64,000 nucleotides of DNA from Clostridia bacterium (GTDB lineage Bacteria; Acidobacteriota; Terriglobia; Terriglobales; Acidobacteriaceae). Made by a program: the position numbers and the translations under genes. The notes beneath the pieces are model-generated. The model was not told where the DNA came from. It saw nothing but the letters and a program-made list of their open reading frames with translations, and made no database searches. Below are positions 18,519 through 27,312 of the stretch, in pieces. Position 1 is the stretch's first letter. Every line of letters starts with the position of its first letter. Where the stretch lies: NCBI GenBank assembly GCA_035561135.1, contig DATMYA010000063.1:1-64000 (forward strand). Reading direction: 5' to 3'.

Positions 18519-19931
18519 ATGGCCAAGTGCGCACAGTGCGGTAACAGTTTCTCGAACTGGTATGGGGACGTTCAGGCATTGTGCGCCAACTGCCGGGCGA
18601 GGAATGCTGCGGTTCGTCAGTCGCCCGCGCCGGATGGCGAGGTGCTGGCTCAGGAAGACGCGCATCTGCCTGCGCAGGTAGCGGCAGGAGAGACGCATCT
18701 TTCTTGCACGGTAGTGCTGATTGCGTTGAACGTGCTGGTGTTCATAGCAGTGGTGCTGACCGGCGGCTCGGTTCTGAATCCGAGCGTGGAGAAGCTGCTG
18801 CGGTGGGGCGCGAACTACGGACCTTACACGCTCGAAGGGCAGTGGTGGCGGCTGCTGACCTCAACTTTCCTGCATGGTGGACTACTGCACCTGGCCTTCA
18901 ATATGTGGGCGTTCCTCAACCTTGGGCTCTTGGCCGAGGTGCTATTCGGGCGCAGAAACTTCGTCGCGATGTACCTGCTGTGCGGGCTGGGTGGCAGCGT
19001 CGCGAGCTTATGGTGGCATCCGACGGTGGTCGGCGTGGGAGCATCGGGCGCAATCTTTGGTATCGCGGGCGCGTTGCTGCCGGCGATCTTCTTTCATAAG
19101 AATGAGAACTTGCGGCGGGTGCTGCGCGGCAACCTGAGCAGCATCACGCTATTCGTGATCTACAACATCGCGTTCGGAGCAGCCTCGGCGAAGATTGACA
19201 ATGCGGCGCACCTTGGCGGGTTAGTCACGGGTCTGGTGCTGGGCAGGTTGTTGCCAACAACTGGGCACGTGCGCGATGACCGTGCGGATGTACGAAGCTA
19301 CGCGGCGCTCGCGGCAGTTGCGGCCTTGATCGCAGGAGGCACGGTGTACGCCTCGCATGCGAACGCCGGGGTAGTGGCGTTCTCGCAGGCGCAGCAGGCC
19401 CTGCGAGCGAATGACAAAGACACCGCATTGCTCCAGGCGAAACGCGCGGCGGAGGCGTCCCCCAAGATGGTGGCGGCACACTACTTGGCAGGCACGCTTT
19501 ATCTGGATCGCAAGCAACTGGACGATGCTGCCACGGAGTTGCACAAGACGGTAGAACTTGATCCGAAATTTGCGGACGGGCACAGTCAGTTGTGCGTGGC
19601 GTTGCTGCGCAAAGGTGATCTGGATGGCGCGCTTGGCCACTGCAAGCTGGCAACAGAGTTGGACCCGAAGGACTCAGACAAGAGTTTCAACCTGGGACTC
19701 GTGTATAGGACGAAGCATCAGCGCGCAGAGGCGATTTCTGCTTTTAAGAGGGCGGCGGAGTTGCGACCGGATTCGGCCGAGGAGAACTACTTCTATGCCG
19801 TCGCACTGCTGGAAGATAAACGGTACGCGGACGCAGTGAGGCAACTGGAAAAAGTGGTGCAGATAGATCCGGATTACAACGGGGCGGCGGAACTTCTGCG
19901 ACAGGCGAAAGAAGAAGCGCGACAGCCCTAG
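18519..19931 (+). CDS. Zinc ribbon-rhomboid protease-TPR fusion protein
   Basis: The 470-residue product has three parts. Residues 1-27 form a small zinc ribbon with C4, C7, C22 and C25. Residues about 60-270 are a rhomboid intramembrane serine protease domain with WWRLLTSTFLHGGLLHLAFNMW, the nucleophile Ser near 175 in GASGAIFG, and the catalytic His near 230 in AAHLGG. After a final membrane helix, residues about 300-470 contain TPR repeats (for example AHYLAGTLYLDRKQLDDAATELHKTV). The ATG at 18519 is chosen over an upstream TTG because it places MAKCAQCG at the N terminus. The TPR part would be on the opposite side of the membrane from the ribbon or on the same side, depending on helix number. 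Confidence 0.88.
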   Translation: MAKCAQCGNSFSNWYGDVQALCANCRARNAAVRQSPAPDGEVLAQEDAHLPAQVAAGETHLSCTVVLIALNVLVFIAVVLTGGSVLNPSVEKLLRWGANYGPYTLEGQWWRLLTSTFLHGGLLHLAFNMWAFLNLGLLAEVLFGRRNFVAMYLLCGLGGSVASLWWHPTVVGVGASGAIFGIAGALLPAIFFHKNENLRRVLRGNLSSITLFVIYNIAFGAASAKIDNAAHLGGLVTGLVLGRLLPTTGHVRDDRADVRSYAALAAVAALIAGGTVYASHANAGVVAFSQAQQALRANDKDTALLQAKRAAEASPKMVAAHYLAGTLYLDRKQLDDAATELHKTVELDPKFADGHSQLCVALLRKGDLDGALGHCKLATELDPKDSDKSFNLGLVYRTKHQRAEAISAFKRAAELRPDSAEENYFYAVALLEDKRYADAVRQLEKVVQIDPDYNGAAELLRQAKEEARQP

Positions 19932-20025
19932 TGCACATACCGCTACTAGCGGTTAGTTGCTCCAATGTGGCGCAACCCCGAGCCGCGTGTCGCCGGGACT
20001 TCTAAAACCGGGCGCAATCTCCTGC

Positions 20026-21018
20026 TTACGCCGCTTTGGCTTCTTCGACCTCGTACATGGAGTACCAGGGCGTCGCGGCTTCGAGACTCTTGTTGACGTT
20101 CTCAATGTTCTTGACGCCTTCTGTGGAGAGCCATTCGCGGAAGGCTTTGTCACCCTTCTCGGCGTAAATGGGGATGCCATCTTTCCACGTGGCGCGTCCG
20201 CAGAGGACTCCGTTGAACTTGACGCCGGACTCGGCGGCGAGTGCGAGACCATCATTGAATTCGGCATTCGAAACTCCGGCCGAAAGATAGATGAATGGCT
20301 TAGTGGCGGCGGAGGCCGCATCGAGAAAATGGTGCCTGGCTTCCTGCCGGGTGTACGCTGCCTGTCCCTTGGATGACTTGGCACCCTGGACGAACTGCAT
20401 GTTGACCGGCACTTCAACCTTGAGAACGTCCACGCCGTAGCGGGCCTTTGAGAACTCGGCCATGCTGGCCTTCACGATTTCCGGTTTCTTCTTCGCGTAG
20501 TCGAGTCCCTTCTCGTCGGCGCCTTCTTCGTAGCCTACAAACTCGAGGAAGAATGGAATGTCGTTGGCGCGGCATTCGTCACCTATGCGCTCGACCCAGG
20601 CGTGCTTCTGATCGTTGATCTCCTTGGGATCGAAGGGCGTGTAGTAGAGCAGAATCTTGACGCAGTCGGCGCCTGCTTCCTTCAAGCGGCGTGCGCTCCA
20701 GTTGTCGAGCAGGTCGGGCAGTCGGCCCGGGCCTGTCTTGTCGTATCCGGTTTTTTCGTAGGCGAGGAGAAGGCCGGCATTCTTTGCGCGCTTCTTGCTG
20801 GCAGGGAGGCCCCACTCGGGATCAAGCAGAATCGCGGAAGCATGGGGGGTGAGTATCTCGGTGACGGACGTCTTGAACTCTATCAATTCTTTGTCACCGG
20901 CGTTGGCGCCCAGCGCCTTCTTGAGAGAGCCGCGCTGGTCCATTGCTGCGGCGGCGATGACTCCGCGCTGATTGGAAACGGCTTTCAGGCCGGCAAGTTT
21001 TCCGGGAGTGAGTTTCAC
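20026..21018 (-). CDS. Class I aldolase, LacD (tagatose-1,6-bisphosphate aldolase) family
   Basis: This Schiff-base aldolase cleaves a ketohexose bisphosphate to dihydroxyacetone phosphate and glyceraldehyde 3-phosphate. The 330 residues match the LacD family length. Visible segments are AAMDQRGSLKKALG, ILLDPEWGLPA, CVKILLYYTPFD, FLEFVGYE, the DVLKVEVPVN strand that carries the candidate Schiff-base lysine, and the YLSAGVSNAEF phosphate-binding strand. The start is a GTG at 21018 preceded by AGGAGG with 7-base spacing; the frame continues upstream to 21186 but without homology-like sequence. It is divergent from a class II fructose-bisphosphate aldolase. No other tagatose-pathway gene is present, so fructose bisphosphate or sulfosugar-type substrates are also possible. 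Confidence 0.86.
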   Translation of the reverse strand: MKLTPGKLAGLKAVSNQRGVIAAAAMDQRGSLKKALGANAGDKELIEFKTSVTEILTPHASAILLDPEWGLPASKKRAKNAGLLLAYEKTGYDKTGPGRLPDLLDNWSARRLKEAGADCVKILLYYTPFDPKEINDQKHAWVERIGDECRANDIPFFLEFVGYEEGADEKGLDYAKKKPEIVKASMAEFSKARYGVDVLKVEVPVNMQFVQGAKSSKGQAAYTRQEARHHFLDAASAATKPFIYLSAGVSNAEFNDGLALAAESGVKFNGVLCGRATWKDGIPIYAEKGDKAFREWLSTEGVKNIENVNKSLEAATPWYSMYEVEEAKAA

Positions 21019-21249
21019 TGGAGTGCCTCCTACGCGCTGGTTGGAATGTAGGTAGCTCGGTTCTGGTTGCCGCGGTCGGCACACCGTGTTACGTTGAAAG
21101 ATTACAGCTACGAGGGATCGATGCGGCCCTGGGAGATGCAGGGCTGGCTCGCGGGCAAACGCGAACATTGCCCGAAGCGCCCCCACGTCGGATTCAGTAC
21201 AAGTTCATAAACCAGGCGAGCAATCGTCCCCCGAAGGAGAAATGCACAT

Positions 21250-22278
21250 ATGCCCCTAGTCTCAATGCGGCAACTGCTCGATGAAGCGGCCAAAGGCGGA
21301 TATGGCGTCGGCGCTTTCAACGTCAACAATATGGAACAGATCCAATCAATCATGGAGGCCGCTCGGGAAACGAAGTCGCCGGTAATCATCCAGGCAAGCC
21401 GGGGCGCGCGCAGCTATTCGCAGGACAAGTTCCTGTATCACCTGATGTTGGCTGCGGCAGAACTGTATCCGGAGATCCCGCTTGTCATGCATCTGGACCA
21501 CGGCAATAGCGTGGAGACTTGCAAGTCTGCCATCGACCTTGGTTTCACCAGCGTGATGATGGATGGCTCGCTGATGCCGGATGGCAAAACTCCCTCAAGC
21601 ATGGATTACAACGTCAAGGTGACGCGTGAAGTCGTCGAGATGGCGCACGCGAAGGGTGTGACCGTCGAGGGCGAGATCGGCGTACTGGGCGGAATCGAAG
21701 ACGGGCATGGCGCTGGCGGCACCGGCCTGGAACACGTAACCGATCCCGACCAGGCAGTGGAGTTCGTGGCGAAGACAGGACTGGATGCGCTGGCAATCGC
21801 GATCGGCACCAGCCACGGCGCTTACAAGTTCTCGCGCAAGCCCGACGGCGCTGTGTTGAAGATGGATGTACTGCTGGCGATTCACAAGCAACTGCCGCAC
21901 GTTCACCTCGTTATGCACGGCTCATCGAGCGTGCCGAAGGAGTTGCAGGACATCATCAACCAGTACGGCGGCAAGCTGAATCCGACTTGGGGCGTTCCGG
22001 TGGAAGAAATCCAACTCGGCATCCGTAACGGCGTTCGCAAGATCAACGTGGATACGGATAACCGGTTGGCGATTACGGGCGCGATCCGCAAGGTATTCGT
22101 GGAGACGCCGGAGAAGTTCGACCCGCGCGACTACCTGAAGCCGGCCCGCGAAGCGATGAAGAAAGTTGTGGCGGAGCGCATGGTGCAGTTTGGCCAGGCC
22201 GGTCATGCAGGAGACTACAAACCGATCTCGTTGTCTGAGATGGCGAAAAAGTACGCGACGGCAGCAGCGGCGAAGTAG
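21250..22278 (+). CDS. fba: Fructose-bisphosphate aldolase, class II
   Basis: This zinc-dependent aldolase of glycolysis and gluconeogenesis has 342 residues. Visible metal and substrate residues are HLDHGNS (Zn ligand His and catalytic Asp), [33 protein letters not shown] and [11 protein letters not shown]. The ATG at 21250 is preceded by GAAGGAG with 8-9 base spacing. The fold and length fit the subgroup related to FbaA of Bacillus and Thermus rather than E. coli FbaA. A strong terminator follows at 22320, so the gene is monocistronic. Its promoter region also serves the divergent LacD-type aldolase, suggesting joint sugar-phosphate control. Confidence 0.96.
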   Translation: MPLVSMRQLLDEAAKGGYGVGAFNVNNMEQIQSIMEAARETKSPVIIQASRGARSYSQDKFLYHLMLAAAELYPEIPLVMHLDHGNSVETCKSAIDLGFTSVMMDGSLMPDGKTPSSMDYNVKVTREVVEMAHAKGVTVEGEIGVLGGIEDGHGAGGTGLEHVTDPDQAVEFVAKTGLDALAIAIGTSHGAYKFSRKPDGAVLKMDVLLAIHKQLPHVHLVMHGSSSVPKELQDIINQYGGKLNPTWGVPVEEIQLGIRNGVRKINVDTDNRLAITGAIRKVFVETPEKFDPRDYLKPAREAMKKVVAERMVQFGQAGHAGDYKPISLSEMAKKYATAAAAK

Positions 22279-22319
22279 GAATCCCGAAGCCAAGTCGCGC
22301 AAGTCAATCGGAAGAGTAA

Positions 22320-22360
22320 AGCCGTGGGGCGGCGTAAGGCTGCTCACGGCTTTTTTCTTT
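22320..22360 (+). terminator. Rho-independent terminator after fba
   Basis: The stem AGCCGTG/CACGGCT is followed by six T residues and then cttt. It lies about 40 bases beyond the fba stop and also faces the convergent VOC gene. Confidence 0.85.
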
Positions 22361-22375
22361 AGCTGGCAGCGCGGT

Positions 22376-22762
22376 TCACTTCTTTGTTTTCGGCGGTTCC
22401 CAGAGCTCAACCTTATTGCCTGCCGGGTCGTAGATCCAGGCGAAGCGTCCATACTCGGCTTCCTCGCGCTTTGGATCGATGGCGACGCGCCCGGACTCTA
22501 GTTTCGCGAGTAGGGCGTCGAGATCGTCTACGCGGAAGTTGATCATGAACTGCGATGGGCTGGGGTCGAAGTATTTGGAATCCTGCGGGAACGCGGAGAA
22601 GACGCTCATGCCGCCGTCCGTTTGCGGGTCGTCAGGCCAGAAAAAGGCTGCGCCTTCGCCGGGCTTCATGGCGATGCCGAGATGCTGGGTATACCACGCG
22701 GCGAGCCCTGCGGCGTCGCGCGCCTTGATGAAGATGCCACCGATTCCTGTGACACGTGCCAT
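22376..22762 (-). CDS. VOC-family (glyoxalase/bleomycin-resistance) protein
   Basis: This small vicinal-oxygen-chelate fold protein has 128 residues in two beta-alpha-beta-beta-beta modules: MARVTGIGGIFIKARD with LAAWYTQHLGIAM, then MINFRVDDLDALLAKLE with FAWIYDPAGNKVELWEPP. The ending GNKVELWE supplies the usual metal-ligand Glu. The ATG at 22762 follows AGGAGG with 7-base spacing, so the longer frame from 22801 is rejected. The family covers glyoxalases, dioxygenases and resistance proteins, and nothing here tells which. It is last in a minus-strand run after rph, with a 75-base gap. Confidence 0.87.
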   Translation of the reverse strand: MARVTGIGGIFIKARDAAGLAAWYTQHLGIAMKPGEGAAFFWPDDPQTDGGMSVFSAFPQDSKYFDPSPSQFMINFRVDDLDALLAKLESGRVAIDPKREEAEYGRFAWIYDPAGNKVELWEPPKTKK

Positions 22763-22837
22763 TGGCCGTCCTCCTAGAACGGAACCGGTGCAGCATAGCA
22801 CGTGTCCTGTCGACGGCGGGCGTGCGAGCTATGCGGC

Positions 22838-23605
22838 TCAGCCGAGCTTCATTCCGCTGAGCGCCTCACGCTCGAGTTCGATCAACTGAGCAAGTCCGAG
22901 GCGGGCGGTGGAGATCATTTTGGCGAGCTGTTCGTCGGTGAAGGGAACCTGCTCGGCTGTGGCCTGAAGTTCAATAAAGCGTCCGCCGCCGGTCATGACG
23001 AAGTTCATGTCCACTTCGGCGCGGGCATCCTCTTCATACGCCAGGTCCAGCATGACCTCGCCGTCAACGATGCCGACACTGGTGGCCGCTACGTAGTCGC
23101 GGAGAGGTATCTGCTTGAGCGTGCCGGCGTCCACGAGTTTCTGCATCGCCAGCGAGAGTGCGACGAAGGCCCCGCTGATGGACGCCGTGCGAGTGCCGCC
23201 GTCGGCCTGGATGACGTCGCAGTCGATCCAGATGGTGCGCTCGCCCAATCGACGCAAATCAACGACCGCCCGCATGGAGCGCCCGATGAGGCGCTGGATC
23301 TCGTGCGTGCGTCCGCCCTGTCGGCCTTTGGAACTTTCACGCGCAGTGCGGGTGAGGGTGGCGCGTGGCAACATGCCGTACTCAGAGGTGATCCAGCCCT
23401 TGCCGGAGTTGCGCATCCAGTGCGGCACGCTCTCTTCGACGCTCGCTGTGCAGATGACGCGCGTGTTGCCAACCTCGATGAGGCAAGAGCCTTCGGCGGT
23501 GGCAATGAATTCGGGGGTGATCTTGACGGGGCGCATCTGGTCGGACGTGCGATTGTCGGAGCGATAGATCATCGTGGGCGGCTCGGCTTTCAGGGGACGT
23601 TCCAT
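22838..23605 (-). CDS. rph: Ribonuclease PH
   Basis: This phosphorolytic 3' exoribonuclease trims tRNA 3' ends. The 255 residues carry family signatures [78 protein letters not shown] and [14 protein letters not shown]. The start is uncertain. The family normally begins close to RSDNR, which would favour the ATG at 23572, while the ATG at 23605 adds 11 residues; neither has a good ribosome-binding site. It belongs to a minus-strand neighbourhood with murI and gerM, an order also known in Bacillus (racE, gerM, rph). Confidence 0.96.
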   Translation of the reverse strand: MERPLKAEPPTMIYRSDNRTSDQMRPVKITPEFIATAEGSCLIEVGNTRVICTASVEESVPHWMRNSGKGWITSEYGMLPRATLTRTARESSKGRQGGRTHEIQRLIGRSMRAVVDLRRLGERTIWIDCDVIQADGGTRTASISGAFVALSLAMQKLVDAGTLKQIPLRDYVAATSVGIVDGEVMLDLAYEEDARAEVDMNFVMTGGGRFIELQATAEQVPFTDEQLAKMISTARLGLAQLIELEREALSGMKLG

Positions 23606-23628
23606 AAGATTTTGTTGTTGCAAAGTAA

Positions 23629-23647
23629 TAATCGGGTAATTGTAAAT
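23629..23647. repeat. TAATCGGGTAATTG leader repeat upstream of rph
   Basis: The stretch taatcgggtaattgtaaat lies 24 bases upstream of the rph start. The same 14-base core occurs upstream of thiG at 39238-39269. It is immediately followed by a short cttcagacggcgg repeat. Confidence 0.5.
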
Positions 23648-23749
23648 CTTCAGACGGCGGAAGGCAGGCGGCAGAGGAAAGACGGTGCGCGGACTGAAGG
23701 GAGTTACAGTTCTTCGGTCTGCAATCCAGGCGAGTTACAATTCACCGCC

Positions 23750-24193
23750 ATGCGCAACCTTTTCATTGCTCTCGCTCTTCTTGTCTCCACCGTCGCTGTT
23801 GCCGCTACGCCCTGCAAATCGGGCGCAGCGCCTCGCAAGCTCAACCGGACCTCTTTGCAGAATGTTCAGAAGAAGGTCAACCTCGGCGCCGACTCGTGGC
23901 GTTTTGATGCAAAGGAAGTGGCCGCGAGAGAAGTCGAGTCCATAGACACTTCGCAGAAAGCCGCCGTAGTTAAAGGCGCGCTCAAGCCCATCAAGTCGGA
24001 TGAGCGCACCGCCGTCCTCACCTACGCCGCGCCTGATCGCTCGTTCGACATCACGCTCAAGAAGCCGGAATGGCTTCTTCCATATTCGGGCATCTACAAA
24101 ACGATGATGTGGATCGTCACCGACGTAAAGACCACCTGCGCGACCGACGCCAAGAAATCGCCGAAACCCGCGCCCAAGACGGCGAACAAATAG
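23750..24193 (+). CDS. Small secreted protein of unknown function
   Basis: I do not recognise a family. The 147-residue product begins with a clear Sec signal peptide (MRNLFIALALLVSTVAVAA, cleavage near residue 19). The mature part is basic and contains two cysteines (C22 and one in VKTTCATDAKK) that could form a disulfide. It ends in a Lys/Pro/Ala-rich tail. The frame is open far upstream, but the signal peptide fixes the ATG at 23750. The gene is on the plus strand, inserted between the minus-strand rph and murI genes, which are neighbours in other genomes. It therefore looks like an insertion into a conserved cluster. Confidence 0.72.
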   Translation: MRNLFIALALLVSTVAVAATPCKSGAAPRKLNRTSLQNVQKKVNLGADSWRFDAKEVAAREVESIDTSQKAAVVKGALKPIKSDERTAVLTYAAPDRSFDITLKKPEWLLPYSGIYKTMMWIVTDVKTTCATDAKKSPKPAPKTANK

Positions 24194-24226
24194 CGCTTCT
24201 ATAGGGCGAATAGTTGATAGAGCGGG

Positions 24227-25159
24227 TCAGCCGCCGAGGTCTACGTGCTCCACATTCTCGATCGGGTGGCCGAGGAAGAGCGGGGCCATGCGGCTGAACT
24301 TTTCTGCGGAGTCAGTTACGTAGAAGTGGAACGTGGGAGCGGCAGGCGAGGGCGGCTCTGTGCCATCTGGCGAGTCTGGTGCTGAGCGGGGCGCTTGTCC
24401 CACGCCATCGAGCGCGTCGAGTTCGTCGGCGACGGCCTGGGCCGTAGCTTCGGCGGAGTCAACGATCTCGATGTTAGCGGGAACGACGCGGCGAAGAAGG
24501 CTGCGGATGAGCGGGTAATGGGTGCAGCCGAGTACGAGCACGTCTGTGTGGGCGGAGGCGGAGCCCAATGCTTCGGCGAGATAGATGCGTGCGACGTGTT
24601 CGGTGACGGGGTGATCGGTCCACCCCTCTTCGACAAGCGCGACGAAGAGTGGGCAGGCTTTTTCATGCGTGGCGAAGCCGCGCTTGGCGAGCGCGCGCTG
24701 GTAAGCGTGCGTGCTGATCGTTGCTTCGGTGCCGATAACGACTGCTTCGCGCGACCGGCTGACTTCGGCTGCGCGCTCGGCGCCCGGATCTATGACGCCA
24801 ATAACTGGGATGTCCACGGCGGAACGCACGTCGTACAAAGCGAGCGCGCACGCCGTGTTGCACCCGATAACGAGGATGTCCGGTTTCTGCTGTTCAAGAA
24901 AGCGGGCTGCGCCGATGGCATAGCGCGCCACGGTTTCGCGCGACTTGCTGCCGTAAGGAAGGCGCGCGGTGTCGCCGAAGTAAAGATAGTCGGCATTAGG
25001 GATGATGGCCGCAATGGCGCGCAAAACGGTAAGCCCACCGACGCCGGAGTCAAAGACGGCGATGCGATGCCGACGATCAATTAAATGGCGATCAATGGAA
25101 CGAAGTTCGCTTACGGCGGAGTTAGTCGCTGACGAGGAGTTGCTGGTCGATGTACTCAC
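24227..25159 (-). CDS. murI: Glutamate racemase
   Basis: This enzyme makes D-glutamate for peptidoglycan. The 310 residues include the N-terminal GVFDSGVGG-type motif (AVFDSGVGGLTVLRA), the first catalytic cysteine in IGCNTACA and the second in LGCTHYPLI. Glutamate racemase is usually 255-290 residues. Here there is a leader of about 30 residues and a Pro/Ser-rich insertion (GQAPRSAPDSPDGTEPPSPA) before the last strand. The start is a GTG that overlaps the upstream gerM stop (GTGA), so translation is coupled. It is the final gene of a DUF1015-amidase-gerM-murI run devoted largely to the cell wall. Confidence 0.95.
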   Translation of the reverse strand: MSTSTSNSSSATNSAVSELRSIDRHLIDRRHRIAVFDSGVGGLTVLRAIAAIIPNADYLYFGDTARLPYGSKSRETVARYAIGAARFLEQQKPDILVIGCNTACALALYDVRSAVDIPVIGVIDPGAERAAEVSRSREAVVIGTEATISTHAYQRALAKRGFATHEKACPLFVALVEEGWTDHPVTEHVARIYLAEALGSASAHTDVLVLGCTHYPLIRSLLRRVVPANIEIVDSAEATAQAVADELDALDGVGQAPRSAPDSPDGTEPPSPAAPTFHFYVTDSAEKFSRMAPLFLGHPIENVEHVDLGG

Positions 25160-25743
25160 TGCATCTCCCGTGCCAGCTGGTTGATGGTGGGCAGATCGTA
25201 AAAGGCTTTGAGATCGGCGTGGCCGGCGAGCGTTTCTCTCTCGTGTCCGTCTACAAGAATTTTGACGCGCGTGACCTTGGGGAGCGCGCTGGCAAAGGTT
25301 TGCAACATGGAGATAACCGTTAGTTCCTCAACAAGCACGCCGGAACGGTGCGCGTCCGCGAAGGCCGCGTTGGTGTCGATGACGGCCGTAGTGTCGTTGA
25401 CCAGGTACACGTCTTTCACGTCTGCTCCATCGCCTAATGAGTGCGGGGAAGGCTTCTCCAAATAAGCCGCGAAGAGTGCGCGGAGAGCTTGTCGTGCTCG
25501 CTCGGCCGGTTCGGGCGGAAGCGCGATTTGAACCGTTCTTTGGCGCAGCACTCCTTCATCATCATAGGCGACCCAGAGCGTAACCGGCTCGGTCGGCCCG
25601 GCAACGGGCGGCGCGACGGGACGCGTGTCCGCCTGTTGCTGCGTCTGCTCGGCGCGTCGCTTAAGTTGTAACGCGTAAAAGCCGAGTCCGAACGCGACCA
25701 GCAACATGAGGATGAGCGCGATCTGAAGGTGCCGAGGAATCAT
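25156..25743 (-). CDS. GerM-domain membrane-anchored protein
   Basis: The product has 195 residues. An N-terminal membrane anchor (IALILMLLVAFGLGFYALQL) is followed by a Gln/Pro-rich linker and a GerM domain (about residues 65-185). The core includes VYLVNDTTAVIDTNAAFADAH and LTVISMLQTFASALPKVTRVKILVDG. GerM domains occur in sporulation and cell-envelope proteins and are thought to bind peptidoglycan or protein partners; there is no sign of sporulation here. I start at the ATG at 25743 so that the anchor is N-terminal; the frame runs up to 25821 through a dispersed repeat. It lies between an amidase and glutamate racemase, overlapping the latter by four bases. Confidence 0.83.
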   Translation of the reverse strand: MIPRHLQIALILMLLVAFGLGFYALQLKRRAEQTQQQADTRPVAPPVAGPTEPVTLWVAYDDEGVLRQRTVQIALPPEPAERARQALRALFAAYLEKPSPHSLGDGADVKDVYLVNDTTAVIDTNAAFADAHRSGVLVEELTVISMLQTFASALPKVTRVKILVDGHERETLAGHADLKAFYDLPTINQLAREMQ

Positions 25744-25830
25744 GGGCGAATCTTGAGTGTAAGCAAGTCTTGGCGCGGTGTCATTCTGAGTTCGTGCAGA
25801 AAGCTTGAGCACTCCCCGCATTTAGATTAT

Positions 25831-27312
25831 TCATCGTGCTGCCTCCAACTTGGGCCGAATTGCGGCGATACCAGCGGCGATGGCGGTTGCGAGATTCTGT
25901 TGATACTTCGCATCGTTAATACTGTTGACCTTGCCGTCGGGCGGCGCGAGTTCCAGTGCGATGGCTGCGGTGGAGATGCTGTTCAGCGGGCGCAACGGAG
26001 CGGCGAGCGCGCGTACCGGAAGCTGTCGAGAATTGAGTTCTGCGGCGATAGATCCTGCAACGAGCGAGCTCGCATCCAGGTACGGAGCCTGCGCCGTCTC
26101 CCACGATAGGAAAGCGCGGCGAGCCTGGGCAGGGTCTGTCGCAACTGCTGGCACAAGGGCAGTGTAGATGCGCAATCCCGACCCGAGTGAAGCGGCGTGC
26201 ACGGCGATATAAAGGGACGCCCGCGCGGCGTTCGCAGCCTGTGCACGCTCGTCAAGTGTGAGCGTGCTTTCAGTGGAACGAATCAACTCCACGTTGACGC
26301 CCTTGTTCTCTAACTCGCGGTGCAGGCGGCGGGCGAAAGCCAGCGTGACATCTTTCTCGGCAACGGTTTCGGACAACGCGGCTCCGCGTTCTTCGCCGCC
26401 ATGACCGGCGTCAATGACGACTAGGAAGCGCGGCGCGGCAGGAGGGCGTGCCTGCGGAATGCGGGTGGCAGCGGATTCGGTAGTCTGCGCCGGGGGCGGC
26501 GCGGCAGCAGCGGCTTGTTGCGGCCCTACGGCGGCGATCGTAATGACCTTGCCGCCTTCGCTGTAGGTGGCGAGCACGGGTGCGTTGACGCTCACGCTCA
26601 GTTCGGCTGCGGCATTGGATTCGCTGAAAGCCGTGCTGGAGATGAGCGGATCGCCGTAGGTCACGGTTTCGGCCCCGGAACTGACGACCGGGTCGCGGGT
26701 GAAGGTCAGGCGCATCTTTCCGGGCTCGGTGGCAACGGCGGGAGACACGGGAGTTGGGAACGTGAGCACCAGCCGAGAGGGGTCTTTGCGCAATTCCGCC
26801 GAAAACTTTGCGCCCGTGCCCCCAACAAAGGCCCTCCTCGCGGGCTGATGCACACGCACCGTAAGTTCAAGAATGCGGGGCAACAGGTTCGCAAGCGCGG
26901 AGACCGGCACATAACCTCGCGTGTTCACCATGGTGAAGTTCGCGGGGAGATCGAAATCTGAGCCGCGCAGTTTGGCTTTTTTTTTGCCATCGGTGAACTG
27001 CGCTTCAACTGCTTTGCTCGTTCCCGCGGGTGTGAAGGTGAACTTCCATTTGTTGCCGTCAGGGCGGGCCTCTACGCGGCCAAGAGGTTCGAGCAGGTCG
27101 ACCAAGCCGACGTACTCAAGCCCATCGTGATCGAGAACCGAGATGGCATAGCTGGTCTGCGGAGAATACACGGCAAGGCGCTTTTCTTCGGCTCGCGTCA
27201 GACGAGGGAAGATGAGCACGAAAGCTGCGAAGACGAGCAACAGCGCCGCCACGCGCACGGCGATGCTCGCGAACGTCGCTGGCCGCAGATGCATTGATCT
27301 ATGCAATGCCAT
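25831..27312 (-). CDS. N-acetylmuramoyl-L-alanine amidase with AMIN-like N-terminal region
   Basis: This zinc peptidoglycan amidase, 493 residues, is exported by an N-terminal signal (AALLLVFAAFVLIF, residues about 22-40). The middle part (about 45-290) contains a copper-amine-oxidase/AMIN-like beta-rich region (YVGLVDLLEPLGRVEARPDG, LPRILELTVRVHQ) that would place it at the septum or wall. The catalytic Amidase_3 domain (about 295-490) shows VIDAGHGG, the Glu in SETVAEKD, the His in LYIAVHA and the final Glu in ALELAPP. It is the likely cell-division hydrolase. The start overlaps the end of the DUF1015 gene by 14 bases; AAAGG lies 11 bases before it. An ATG at 27294 is an alternative. Confidence 0.9.
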   Translation of the reverse strand: MALHRSMHLRPATFASIAVRVAALLLVFAAFVLIFPRLTRAEEKRLAVYSPQTSYAISVLDHDGLEYVGLVDLLEPLGRVEARPDGNKWKFTFTPAGTSKAVEAQFTDGKKKAKLRGSDFDLPANFTMVNTRGYVPVSALANLLPRILELTVRVHQPARRAFVGGTGAKFSAELRKDPSRLVLTFPTPVSPAVATEPGKMRLTFTRDPVVSSGAETVTYGDPLISSTAFSESNAAAELSVSVNAPVLATYSEGGKVITIAAVGPQQAAAAAPPPAQTTESAATRIPQARPPAAPRFLVVIDAGHGGEERGAALSETVAEKDVTLAFARRLHRELENKGVNVELIRSTESTLTLDERAQAANAARASLYIAVHAASLGSGLRIYTALVPAVATDPAQARRAFLSWETAQAPYLDASSLVAGSIAAELNSRQLPVRALAAPLRPLNSISTAAIALELAPPDGKVNSINDAKYQQNLATAIAAGIAAIRPKLEAAR

